Source: Umbelopsis isabellina
Taxonomy: Eukaryota > Mucoromycota > Umbelopsidomycetes > Umbelopsidales > Umbelopsidaceae
Length of the DNA: 64,000 nucleotides
Direction: 5' to 3'
Assembly: GCA_016758905.1 (NCBI GenBank)
Contig: JAEPQZ010000013.1
Coordinates: 124,001-188,000 of the forward strand
Part shown: positions 1-10,666 of the stretch, one piece after another
How positions within the stretch are numbered: the stretch's first letter is position 1
Layout: each line of letters starts with the position of its first letter
Notes under the pieces: generated by a model
What the model was told of the DNA's origin: nothing
Database searches by the model: none
Seen by the model: the letters and a program-made list of their open reading frames with translations, nothing else
Position numbers and translations under genes: made by a program

Positions 1-445
1 AGAGCAAGCTGTTCCGCGGCTGGTCATCATGGATGTTCCAGACGTGAATGTAGTTATCTCTTCCTTGACTGAGATCAAATGAGATTTTGGTTTAATACCA
101 ACATTAGACTGAAACTCTACTGGACAGCACCAGGTACCTAACAATGGTCGTAGTATCGATGGCTTGCACGGACAACACACTTTCTTTGTGAGCTTGCCAC
201 TGCCTTTTCGGCCGCTTTGTTTCAACATCCCACAATATAAGGTTTCCCTCTACGTCTCTGTTTACGATCGTAATGAAATTATCAAATATCAGTATTGGCT
301 TTATTGTTGTGCATGAGACAGATCACCCCACGTAATTCAAGACTGACCCTGAACAAATGTATTGATTGTGATCCAGCCAACATAAAGTATTAACTTGGCT
401 TGTATGCCCTCTTAGTATGTAGACAGGCGATGGCGGCTGTGACAT
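1..445 (-). CDS. ASA1: ASTRA-associated protein 1 (Asa1/GNB1L-like WD40), 3' part outside window
   Basis: Three exons can be read on the minus strand: 445-395, 298-138 and 68-1. The start MSQPPSPVYILRGHTSQ is the usual Asa1 opening (a short leader, then YILRGH of the first WD blade). Exon 2 carries EGNLILWDVETKRP and QAHKESVLSV. Exon 3 carries SQGRDNYIHVWN, the Asa1/GNB1L signature at the second blade. Both introns (299-394 and 69-137) have GT-AG ends, and the phases agree. Asa1 is a WD40 subunit of the ASTRA complex, which works with TTT/Tel2 in maturation of PIKK kinases and in chromatin work; that role is family knowledge. The first blade is about two residues shorter than usual, so the acceptor at 299 could be slightly wrong. 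The gene continues past base 1. Confidence 0.8.
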
Positions 446-1045
446 GTATTCGCGCTAAGCATTAGCCAAAAGTCAAACGCCAGTTGAGGGTTCAATTCTG
501 GAGTTACAACAGAGAGGAAAATTGTCTGGTCGGAGCTGGTAATCCACGTGCAGAAGGTGGTACGCTTTAGGGGGCATTATATGGCCCGTTACAAGGACTC
601 ACTAGAAATTTGTATAGACCTGAATCATGGTAATGAGTGACACATGGATTCATTCAGATCTATCAAGAGTTTTCATCTTTGTCGGCCGGAGTATCATACA
701 ATATTCCTAAATACAATTGCTTTGACAATGCTGCCGTCACTCGACAAAGAAAGGGGGTGGGGTGCAAATATGCTCTCAACTTGGATTATGGAGTATTTAC
801 ACTCTTAAGCCTCGTAAATGTTTAATAAAGACAATCCAATAATTATTGTGGATATTTGACTTTTGCTGTGATAATGCTAACAATTGCGTTGTCTCACATG
901 TCTCCAAACCCAAATGATGTACAACAATTGAGATACGCATGAAAAACCTTCTACTACAAGTGTAAAATGATTTTCAATTTATTAGATATATACGGCTACG
1001 TTGTTTAACGGTAAGTGGGGTTATTGAGAGTTTGAATGCAATTTT
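446..1045. other. intergenic, Asa1 to DPH3
   Basis: This lies between the start of Asa1 and the stop of DPH3, both on the minus strand. It should hold the Asa1 promoter and the DPH3 3' end. A 62-codon open frame on the plus strand (637-825) has no recognisable features and is probably chance. I see nothing else. Confidence 0.5.
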
Positions 1046-1434
1046 TTATGATACAGCTATCGATGTATCAACTGTGAAAGTAGTCTCGCCATCTTCGTCA
1101 TCTGCGAATTCGTCAGGATCAAATATAACTCGAATGATCAATGAGCATGATGGACAGCGAGCAACATCTTCTCCGTCTCTGAGCTCATCCTAATAAAACA
1201 TATTGCTATTAAACACTGAATCTTGATTAGGGACATTTGCAGCAAATCACTTACCACTGATATCTCAAATTTGTCACCGCAGGGACAAGGGTAGGTATAT
1301 ATTTGATCGTCCTCGTTGAAGTCCATGTCTTCAATTTCAACCTGGGTGCAATCAAGTCAGTTTGGGACTCCAAATTGAGGTTGAATGCTCCATGTCATGG
1401 TTTAGACTCTTACCTCGTCGTAGAATGAAGTCAT
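1046..1434 (-). CDS. DPH3: diphthamide biosynthesis protein 3 (CSL zinc finger)
   Basis: Three exons: 1434-1414, 1341-1255 and 1189-1046, about 80 residues. The protein opens [19 protein letters not shown], has [13 protein letters not shown], then [18 protein letters not shown], and ends in an acidic tail. The four cysteines (CPCG and CPSC) form the CSL zinc or iron site that defines DPH3. In the family, Dph3 donates electrons to the Dph1-Dph2 iron-sulfur enzyme in the first step of diphthamide synthesis on EF-2. It also serves, as Kti11, in tRNA wobble modification with Elongator. Both introns keep the frame. The tiny 7-codon first exon is supported by the MxxFxDEVEIEDM match. DPH2, its enzyme partner, lies about 16 kb away at 17414-19478. 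Confidence 0.95.
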
Positions 1435-2163
1435 TGTGCGTTTGATGAATTCTCCACTAGTGCTCTAGTAGTATTATTTGATGTACAGGCTCTTGAAAAT
1501 ATCTTTGTAAACAGAAAGGTCGATGAGTTGTCGTTCGACTTATTCCTTTCGTTTCAACGGTGAATGGCAGTAGTAGTAGAAGAAAAAGTCAGTTTTGGAA
1601 AAAAATCCAGGAAGAACTGAACCAATTGCTTTTCCAGTTTTAGCGCAGTCACCAAGCGACAAATTAAGAAAAGGTTATGAAGTCACATGACTTTTGACCA
1701 AGCATGCCATCCTCTAGCTATGTCCTATGCTGAACTAAAAGGACCAACACCTATGCTCCCATATAATTACGCGGATTTGCTATATTAAACGCTAGCGGAC
1801 CTTCTCTCTCCACTTCGACTGACTACTCCCTGACTACACTTTCAATTTTACTGACTTCCAAATTGCTAAACCTTTTAGAAAGCATTATCGGTACAATCCA
1901 TCATAAGTATGCTTACATAACTTATATCGCTATTTGCACTTCTTCTATGACCTGGCCTTGACTAATTTATTCATGTCACTGATTATGCTTTGGGTACTAT
2001 GCTCAAAATTTGGAAACAAAATAAAAGAGAATAATTTAATTTTATATAGTAAAAGTCAGTAAATTCAGACTCCCATGTGATTCCCAGTTTGTCAGCCAAT
2101 TTTACCTTATTCAAGTTTCCAAAGGCCACCTACCCCATTCTTTCTCTTTAGTCATTTCCCAGC
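1435..2163. promoter_or_regulatory. divergent intergenic region between DPH3 and PEX5
   Basis: This region separates divergently transcribed DPH3 and PEX5 and must contain both promoters. Pyrimidine-rich stretches lie around 1800-1870 and 2140-2160, just before the PEX5 start, as is common before fungal start codons. I see no convincing TATA box or named operator. Confidence 0.4.
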
Positions 2164-4260
2164 ATGTCCTTTCAGAATATGGCAAACGGTGCTGACTGCT
2201 CCTCAGGGGCTAATCCTATGTCACAACTAATGAAGCAATTCACTCAAGACAAGTCCTTGCAGAGAGTATGTCTAGTTTTGTGTACTGCCTAGCCCATACT
2301 AGGAAAACAATAGTCTAATGTCAATTTGCAGGATCGCTTCGAAGGTCCTCAAGCTGGTCCAAGCGGACAATCGGTAAGCTGCTCTGCAATGCCTTCTCAA
2401 TCACCACGTCGAGAGATCTTGCATTCTGATGTGCTAATTCTTCACACTATAGATGAGAACTGCTAGGCAGCAAGCCGGGCCTGCCGACCAACGAATGCTC
2501 GATGAATTCTTCCATCAGCAAGAAGCTTCGGCTGGTCCTAGAGCTGCACGTGCTGGACCAGCTCCATTCCAGTTTTCCGATTTGCACAAGGAGCTGGATA
2601 ATATCCAAATGGGCCCGCACCATATGCCACAGCAAGGCGGCTGGGCAGCAGAGTTTGAAACTATGCCCAATGGTCCGAAACTGTGGGAACTGAATCCCGA
2701 AGAAGCCAATGCCATGGAAAAATCTTTTCAACATTCCAGGTTAAACCACGAACACCCACCATGTTAGTAGAAATACTTATAATCTCGCATACACATGTAA
2801 CACCACTTGACTCACACTTCTTTCAATAGCCGAATGGCGAGAGGAGTTCATGACCAATCCAGCAATGTCCCAAGTGGATGGTAAACAGTACTCAGAACAA
2901 TTTGAACAAGCTTTCCAGAAACATTTTGATTGGGCCAATGAATTTTCACTTCAACACGATAAAGGCAAAGGTGTCAATGTTCAGAACAATGGTACATGGG
3001 AACAAGAATTCGCAGCATACGAAGGCAAGCCAGAGCTGACCGATGAAGAGCGTATCGCTAAAGAAATTGATGAGGCTTCTGCGGCTGAAGATACCAAATA
3101 CTTTGAGAACTTTGAATCTATCTGGCAAAATATACAAGATGGATCTGGTCCCGAGGGCCTGGAAAATGACTGGGAAGATGAATTTGCCGACTTCAATAAC
3201 AATGGAGATGTACTCAAACCTGATCTTGGGGAGTATGTGTTTGAGATAGAGAATCCATTCTTGAACCATCCAGATCCTATGTCCGAAGGCTTGCGATTAA
3301 TGGAACAAGGTGGAAGTCTAAGCGACACAGCACTGGCATTCGAGGCTGCTGTTCAAAAGTCACCACATGACTCACAGGCTTGGATGCACCTTGGTAATAC
3401 CCAGGCTCAAAATGAAAAGGAGGAGCCAGCCATTCGTGCCCTTGAAAGGGCGGTAGAGGTTGATGAATCAAATCTATCAGCTTTAATGTCACTGGCTGTC
3501 AGTTATACCAATGAATCTTACGATCATGCCGCATATTCGACTCTTGAGCGGTGGATCACACAAAAATATCCCGATTTGATTCATCCAATGCCTCAATCAG
3601 ACAATCCGTTTGATTTACATGGACGCGTTACCGACATGTTTTTGTCAGCTGCTCGTGCTGCTCCTGAAGACTCTATGGACGCCGATGTTCAAGTTGGTTT
3701 GGGTGTTTTGTTCTATGGTAGCAGTGAGTTTGAAAAAGCTGTAGATTGCTTTGTATCTGCTCTTAAGGGTAGACCAGGGGTAAGTTTTAAGTGTTTTGCT
3801 TGAATGACAGATTGATATCATTTCTTACACGCTATGATGCAGGATTATCTCCTATGGAATCGTTTAGGTGCAACCTTAGCCAACAGTGGCAGATCAGAGG
3901 ACGCTATTGATGCATACCACAGAGCTCTCGAGCTACGACCATCGTTTGTACGAGCCCGATATAACCTCGGTGTGAGCTGCATCAACATTGGGTGCTACCA
4001 GGAAGCTGCAGAGCATTTATTGGGAGCTTTGTCCATGCATAAACGTAGTGTAGAAGACGCTGAAGAAGGCGTCAACGTCAGTAGCAATCTCTGGGAGACC
4101 TTGCGAAAGACCTTCTTGATGATGGTAAGTTTTAACATCTGTGACAGACAATCATATCATTCTCAAATTAACATGGTTTTTACAGGATCGTCGAGATCTT
4201 GCCGACAAAGCAGTCGTTGGTGCCGACATCAATCAATTCCGGGACCAATTTGAATTTTAA
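2164..4260 (+). CDS. PEX5: peroxisomal targeting signal 1 receptor Pex5
   Basis: Six exons (2164-2265, 2332-2373, 2453-2762, 2830-3779, 3843-4124, 4186-4260) give about 586 residues. The N-terminus GADCSSGANPMSQLMKQF has the conserved cysteine that is mono-ubiquitinated for receptor recycling. A disordered middle carries WxxxF/Y-type motifs (WAAEF, WEQEF, WANEF, WEDEF) that bind Pex14/Pex13. The C-terminal half is a TPR array (AWMHLGNTQAQNEKEEPAI, LLWNRLGATLANSGRSEDA, ARYNLGVSCINIG) that binds SKL-type signals. The third donor matters: using 2763 keeps phase with the next exon, whereas the nearer GT at 2740 shifts the frame. The protein shuttles between cytosol and peroxisome membrane. It sits head-to-head with DPH3 and tail-to-tail with Gemin2. 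Confidence 0.96.
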
Positions 4261-4433
4261 AATATACATGGTGTTATCGCATGTACTTCGTCTAGTTTAA
4301 ATTACGAGTATAGATACAAACTTGCATGTATTATTTCACTTCTATTGTAATATGAACAACCAAATGTAGAATTATGGAGCTGTTGAATGGGGATGATATA
4401 CGAAACTATAAACAAAATATTATTTTGTATTTG

Positions 4434-5403
4434 TTACAAAAGATCGGCTTGTCCGAAGTGTTTGGCAACGATGGTGATGAGAATGTTGAGGTATATAACT
4501 TGTGGGTCTAAAGGATCTTGGTGGACTTGTCTCATGGAAATGAACTTGCGAGACACATCTCGCAGCATAGATAATTGATCAGATGTCATGACTTTGTCTA
4601 GTCGTGTTAATAGCGCCCAAAGCCAAGTAGCTTGTTTAGATGTAAATGTCGAATCCTCTAACCATTCAATATGGTAGAATAATAACTTCAAAGACAAGTC
4701 CTACATGCAAATGTACATTAGCTTACGAGTTTATTAGAAACAACTTTTGGCGCATTGAACTGGCAATTGTACCTGAGATATTCGTTGAATGATGCTGACG
4801 TCAGGTGCATGGCCAGAAATCGGCTCAGCTTCTGCAGTATGGCCATCTGTACCATATAGAAATCTGTACCATTGTATTCGATCGTTCTTGTGCGGTAATT
4901 TGGTGAATGTAGTCGGTAACTTGGACTGTCGAGACAAAGACTACCAACATTGTTAGAAGGAGCAGAAAACTACCATCAACACAGGTCAACACTCTTACCT
5001 CCTTCACCGCCTCAAACCGTTTTATAAACGTCAACCGCCACGCCTCTTTAGGTAACAAATTTTCGACAGTGGTAGAGTCGTGCTCGGTACGAAATCTGTA
5101 CTCGCTCGGCAAATTCGCTGTGCTAAATTTTTCCTTTGCAGGTGGTGGTTTCGCTACAACAACAGCTGGTACTTTGCGTGTCTGCCTCCTATAAATCCAC
5201 AGGTTAAGTATTTTCGACTCATAACCCTCACGCATCAGCGATATGAAAGCTTACCGAACCATAAGGAGGTAGTCCTCGCCCGTCGTTGGAATAAAGTCGT
5301 CGTCAATATCTTTACTGGAGTTCACGGGCAAAATGCTTTTCCCAGTATAATCGGCGTCGTCATCGCTAGTAGCACTGCGCGTTTTAATTCTATGACTCGC
5401 CAT
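4434..5403 (-). CDS. GEMIN2: Gemin2 / SMN-interacting protein 1 (Brr1 family)
   Basis: Four exons: 5403-5255, 5188-4999, 4925-4773 and 4700-4434, about 252 residues. The start is MASHRIKTRSATSDDDAD. Recognisable stretches are GEDYLLMVRRQTRKVPAVVV (the SMN-binding N-terminal segment), an arginine/tryptophan-rich middle, and a C-terminal helical domain with QATWLWALLTRLDK, RDVSRKFISMR and a final HFGQADLL, matching the Gemin2 ending. Gemin2 holds SMN and the Sm pentamer during assembly of spliceosomal snRNPs in the cytoplasm. Fungi with many introns, as here, often keep it, while budding yeast has only diverged Brr1. All three introns keep phase. The start lies 154 bp from that of CWH43 on the opposite strand, so the two may share a promoter. 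Confidence 0.88.
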
Positions 5404-5557
5404 TCATCGATTAGTGAGTGTGGTGAATTGCACGTCAAAGAACGGCTATATTGATAGAGTTGAAGTGACACGTGATAAGTAGCGCGCGGAGACTAAAAGT
5501 GTGTAGTTTTCAGCTCTGGCAAGGGAGTGAAAAAAGGTCCAGATTGTTTGTTTCATA

Positions 5558-8500
5558 ATGCCTTCGAACCAGTCGAAGCAGCATCCATATGCTGTCTCTT
5601 CTACGGAGAAGGCAGAAGAGAAAGCTGTGGCCATTACTAAGGTTGGAAACTGTCGTGACTTGCAGAAACATCATGCCTGAAAGGTCACTAATCCAGTGTT
5701 CCTTTTCCACCTCTTTTCCAGATCCCAGCGAAATTCATCTCTTACTCGCATACAGCCTTTGCATACTGTAAGTCAATAGCATGAGCATTGTTGAAACCAA
5801 CATTTTCTGACGTGTTTTCCATTTTTAAGGCGCTTTCTTTATGGCTTTAGGAGTTGGATGTTATACTCACTACGAAAAAATAGTTCGCAACGAATTCTAT
5901 GGTTACCCGGATGTATGTAGCCACATGAAAGCTATCATGATATTTTGCTTATAACGCTAATGCTTTGTTCAATTGGCTGTTAGGAATGGTTTCCCAGTGT
6001 TAGTGCAACTACCGGAGATAGATATCCCGCACGGGCAATATTTCAAATTTTTATTGCCCTGACGTCGGGGCCGAGATTCGCTCTCGTTTTTCTTTGGTAT
6101 TGGATGACAACTAGATCGACTCAGACCTCTTCTAAGGGATTTGGCAATTTTTTGCTCGGTGTTGGTCTTGTTCGAACAGTCTCGTGCGGCGGCTGGGTGT
6201 ACATTACTTCCTCAGACGATCATTTGACTCATGACATCGCCATGGTTCTGTACCTGCTTTGCACTTTACCTTGGCAATTGGGAGTTTTGTATACAAGCGA
6301 CAAGCAAAATCAGGCAGCTATCAGGTGGAGACGCTTCTTCACTTTTGCATTCTTCACTACACTGCCCCCTATGATTTACTATTTTATTGAACATAAGGTT
6401 AAAAGAGTGCCAGGAGGTAGGTATCCAGTGTATCTTTAGGTGATGGTTTCTGCCATCGTTCTGAAAATCTTATTATTATTTAGCATACACCACTTATGCC
6501 TTCTTTGAATGGTCATTGATTTTGTATGATGTTGCTTTTGACGCTGTCACAGCATTGGACTTTCAAAATTTTGAACTTTTTGTCGTCGATATTACGAATG
6601 GCTCTCCTTTTGCGCATGCATCGACGGAAGAAGGTTCCTCAAAAGCTGCTACACCGAAAGATGCTGTGTCCTCTTCCTCATTACGTTTTTTATCTGACGT
6701 TAGAGGCTATCTTTCTGACATTTACCTTGCCTTTGTGTTCTGGTCAATGTTAACTTCGCTTGCATTGCTGATTTGGTACTTCCCATTGTTTAATATGGGT
6801 ATTTCTGGATATGAGGCTTTCCTTATTGTCACCATTTCTCCCATGTTCCTCGGAATCAAATCTCTGAGGCGTCTAATTGCACGTTACCGTGGAGTTGCGC
6901 ATTTTGTATCTCTTGCTGGTGTTGCATCTTACTTGCTGCCTGATCCCCCTCTACGATTGGCTACAACTGCTCTGGGAATATCTGTTAGTATGATGACATG
7001 GTGCGCCACCTGGATTGAGAGCAATGATCGCGCTGGTGACTTAGAACGTAACATAGTTGTTTGGGCATTGGGGCTACTTGTTCACAACGTGGTCAAATTG
7101 ACTTGGTGGACTGAAAACCCCATTTGGCCCATCATGAAGCGTTCCATTGGTGGTCAAAATGAAGTTGGTCTGGTTTTGGGAATTATCGCTTGCGCAGAAA
7201 TGGTGATTCGAGATGGCTTTTCTGGACAAGCCCGTGTTAATTCAAACAAGAAATTCAGCCCTGCCCGTGGTTCTTCATTTGCTGCTGCTGCAGGTTTTGG
7301 AACTCTACTTTTTGCGTTGCACTCTATGTATTCGGATTCTTCCACCATTATGCGGTGGGTCGTTGACGGCCATCCAAATGCTGGTCCAGAGCCTGTCCCA
7401 TGGGGTATCGCTACTATCGCTGCACTTGCTTTCGGTCTAGTGATTTATCCTTTTGGCAACTTCGTTACTGGATATGTCTGGTATTTCGTAGCTTGTGGAG
7501 CATGTGCTGTTTTCTATAATATCTCTGGATGGACTGGTTATTATGCTGGTCTTGTTCTTGGTGCCTATCTGACATCCATCCTACCAGCTATTATTGGCTC
7601 ATTGGTCCAGCATCCTCCTTTCAAAACCCTTTTAACTGCAACTATGATCTACAATCTTCTTTGCTTAGCTCACGTTTGGGTAGTTGCCTACGAATTTGTC
7701 CCTGGAGGCGTTTACGCACGTGAACGAACTAACTGGATCCTAACGGCGGTTATGCTCATGCTGGGCTTAGGTATCAGCAATGCGCAGACGTCCAACAGCA
7801 ATGACCGACGTGCCCAACTGAACACCACTCGTGCCACTCGACGTTACACCAAAATGGCTCTGCTTGCCATCCTTGGTCTTTCCGGGCTTGCCAGCTATTC
7901 TAGAATGTCTTTGGCTAAAACGCCAGAGCCATATCGTCCCAACGAAAAAGCGTTTACTGCGGGAATTTGGACCATTCATTTTGCTCTCGATAATGACATG
8001 TGGGCCAGTGAAACCAGAATGCGCGATGTCATCCGGGACCTGGAACTGGACGTTGTTGGTAAGAATGCATATTTTAAAAATTTCCCCTGAATTTTTGTGA
8101 ATGGTATTTTTTTAACAAACTTGCTAAAATTTATAGGATTATTGGAGAGCGATACTCAAAGAATCATTATGGGAAATCGTGATTGGGCACAATATATTGC
8201 TGAAGATTTGGGTTACTATGTTGATTTTGTAAGTTTGGGTAGTACTTGGCTGTAGTGGCGCACAGACATATTAAATTCAATTTATTTTTACAGGGACCAG
8301 CGACAATGAAACACACATGGGGGTGCCTTATGCTATCCAAGTTTCCTATCAAAAATTCCTCGCATCATCTGCTCCCTTCACCAGACGGCGAACTGGCTTG
8401 CGCTATTCACGCCACACTGGATGTCTTTGGACAAGACGTTGATTTCATCGTCAGTCACAATGGTCAAGAAGAGAATCTCTTAGATCGACGTCTGCAAACC

Positions 8501-8908
8501 ACCGAACTGGCACGAATTATGCGCGAGAGCACGAACCCATTTGTTTTCCTCGGTTATGTGGTGACAAAGCCACATCAAGAAATTTACAAAATCTTGTATG
8601 AGGATGGCCACATCAACGATATTGATACCTCTGATTGGGACCGATGGTGCCAATACATCGGCTATCGCCAACTGGCAAGAATCGGTTATGCCCGTGTTAG
8701 CCATGGAGGCATCACTGACACTGAAATTCAAACTGGTAAATTTAAAATTGTTGACCATCCGCAAGCATATCAAGTGGCACAATACAACCAAATGCATGAA
8801 AGCTCAGTCCCCCATCAGCTGCGCTATCCTCAGCATTTCCGAGGCAATGGATTACGGGAACACCGATACCATGTGCTGGATAATGAACCCAGATATTTTG
8901 AGCAATGA
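5558..8908 (+). CDS. CWH43: Cwh43: GPI-anchor lipid remodelling protein
   Basis: Seven exons (5558-5641, 5722-5767, 5830-5912, 5984-6416, 6484-8058, 8137-8228, 8294-8908) give about 975 residues, close to yeast Cwh43 (953). The N-terminal part is a PGAP2/Frag1-like membrane domain ([32 protein letters not shown]). The middle is a long multi-span PGAP2IP-like region ([20 protein letters not shown]). The C-terminal third is a soluble endonuclease/exonuclease/phosphatase fold ([39 protein letters not shown]). In yeast, Cwh43 replaces the diacylglycerol of the GPI anchor with ceramide, acting in ER and plasma membrane. Intron phases agree throughout. It is divergent from Gemin2, and the next gene downstream is on the same strand. 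Confidence 0.95.
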
Positions 8909-9044
8909 CATAGCCACGCTTATAAGATATAAAAAAAAGGAAAAGGAAACGATAACCCTTAATAAAGTAGAGTCTTTTTTTATTTTGTGCTCTTTCTTTC
9001 TTATTTTTATTTAGTCTCTCCTTTTGTTCAACCCTCACTCTGAA

Positions 9045-10309
9045 ATGGCTGTGGAATCTTCAGCTCCTGTACATTTTTTGCTTGTGGCTGCTGACCCACG
9101 CAATCATTCGATTATTGATGTTAAGCACAAAGCAACTGGAGAGGTTTGGTATCGCAAACTTCGACATATCGTCCCAAATCTTTATGCACTGAGTTTGATT
9201 GAGCCAGGTATAGTAAAATGGGTCATGGGCTTTTTTTTGGTGAGCGTGTTTTAACAAATTTTTTTTTTGGGCTCTCCTGAATTATTTGCAGAGACATATA
9301 CGGTGTTCACAGAAATACAATCCCAATCTTCAGCAAGCAAGGAAAAAGTTATCTCGTTACACGATCCGGATGCGCTTGTTCGTATCCGTCAAAACAGTCG
9401 ACTTGGATTCGAGTGGACTTTTGACTGGAAAAACGAGAAATTAAAATGGTACAAAAGCCTTGGCTGTTTCTAAATATAAATTCTGGCCTCATTGTTATAT
9501 CCATACTCACTCTTTCATATTCTAGGGTAAAAGAGTCTCCGCTAAGCAGCGCTCTAGAATGCCGCCTATTAAGATCAGGTACATAACAACTAAGTGGTTA
9601 TATGTATGGATCAGAATACTCATTCACTTTCCAATTCACAGATATGGAAATATGTCTCGCAAGATATCTCCCGCGGAATGGCGGCAAAGGATCGTATTTT
9701 GGAGTTTTTTCTGTCTTGGAGAACAACATGAATCTATGCAATATCATTGATTCGGATGGTCTCACGCTTATTATGATGACCATCCTATTTACATTCTTCG
9801 ACAAGGCCGATGACGACAGGCGATGGAAAAAGGACAAGGACAATTATCTCCTTGATTTGGACTTTTATGAAATACCGGTTGAAAGACCGCATAATGGCAT
9901 GGATCAGGACAAATTACAGAAGATGGATTTAGAAACAGACAAAAAGCTTATGAAAGCAATGCAAAAAGGCGAACGCAAAACTGAAAAGCAATTGAAGCGC
10001 TCTTCAGCATACAGTAGTGCAACCAACAGTCCAAGCATTAGCCCTATACCCAGCCCAACGCATTCAACTACTTACATTGAAACCAAGCAAACAAAACGTG
10101 GGGCCCCGTTGCTGCGGTCTCTATCTTACTCCTCGCGCGACGGTCGTCTAAAGTCCTCTAACAAACTGAATACTCTCCTGACCCCCTTCACCAAGTTGTC
10201 CATTGGCAATGATACCTCAGATGGCAAGCCTGTGCGCCACCATCATCGCACTCTTTCAGCAGGGATATCCGACTTGTCTACGGTTTCTTCTTATAATTCG
10301 TTCAGATGA
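9045..10309 (+). CDS. uncharacterised fungal protein, possible beta-barrel (tubby-like) domain
   Basis: Four exons (9045-9207, 9292-9448, 9526-9578, 9642-10309) give about 346 residues. I do not recognise the family with certainty. Residues 1-200 look like one globular domain rich in beta-type runs: ADPRNHSIIDVKHKATGEVW, LGFEWTFDWKNEKLKW, ALECRLLRSDMEICLARYLP and GSYFGVFSVLENNM. The pattern of F-W-W segments and an L-A-Y-P motif recalls small lipid-binding tubby/LURP-one-like barrels seen in many fungal hypothetical proteins; this is only a guess. A hydrophobic run (DGLTLIMMTILFTFFDKADD) follows. The C-terminal third is basic, low-complexity and serine-rich, so probably disordered and phosphorylated. 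The last intron could end at 9613 (36 nt) or 9641 (63 nt); both keep the frame, and the longer is more typical. Confidence 0.75.
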
Positions 10310-10666
10310 ACCTTCTATACCATTTCTATAAAAAACAGTCAAAATTAATAGCACTTCGCCAAATCTTTCTGTGTGCTTGAATTTGCCAGCGCAAAGACGC
10401 AGTAACATAAAAATAAAAATAGATAAACCAAGTCGCTAACTATACAAAAACATACAATATGGAGTGGGCTGATAATTTGATGTTATGCTGGCTATTTTTA
10501 TTCTAAACGATGGCCTGAGTTTTGTGATCTACCTTTGCAGATCAATCATCCAATAACTGTATTTGTTTCACAAAAATGATGACGTATAAGAAACAACCAT
10601 AAGGTGGTAGCCATTTTTCTCTTCGCAAGTTTCCTGTTGGACTGCTTTCTCGACCTTGGAACCCAT
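10310..10666. other. intergenic, promoter of BRE1
   Basis: This is an AT-rich spacer between two plus-strand genes. It contains the 3' end of the upstream gene and the promoter of BRE1. Nothing further is recognisable. Confidence 0.4.

Noticed and set aside
470-505. GGGTTCAATTCTGG, similar to a tRNA B box
   Set aside because: No matching A box or cloverleaf arms at the right distance could be formed.
637-825. 62-codon plus-strand frame upstream of DPH3
   Set aside because: No family motif, no splice partner and low protein-like character; best explained as chance.
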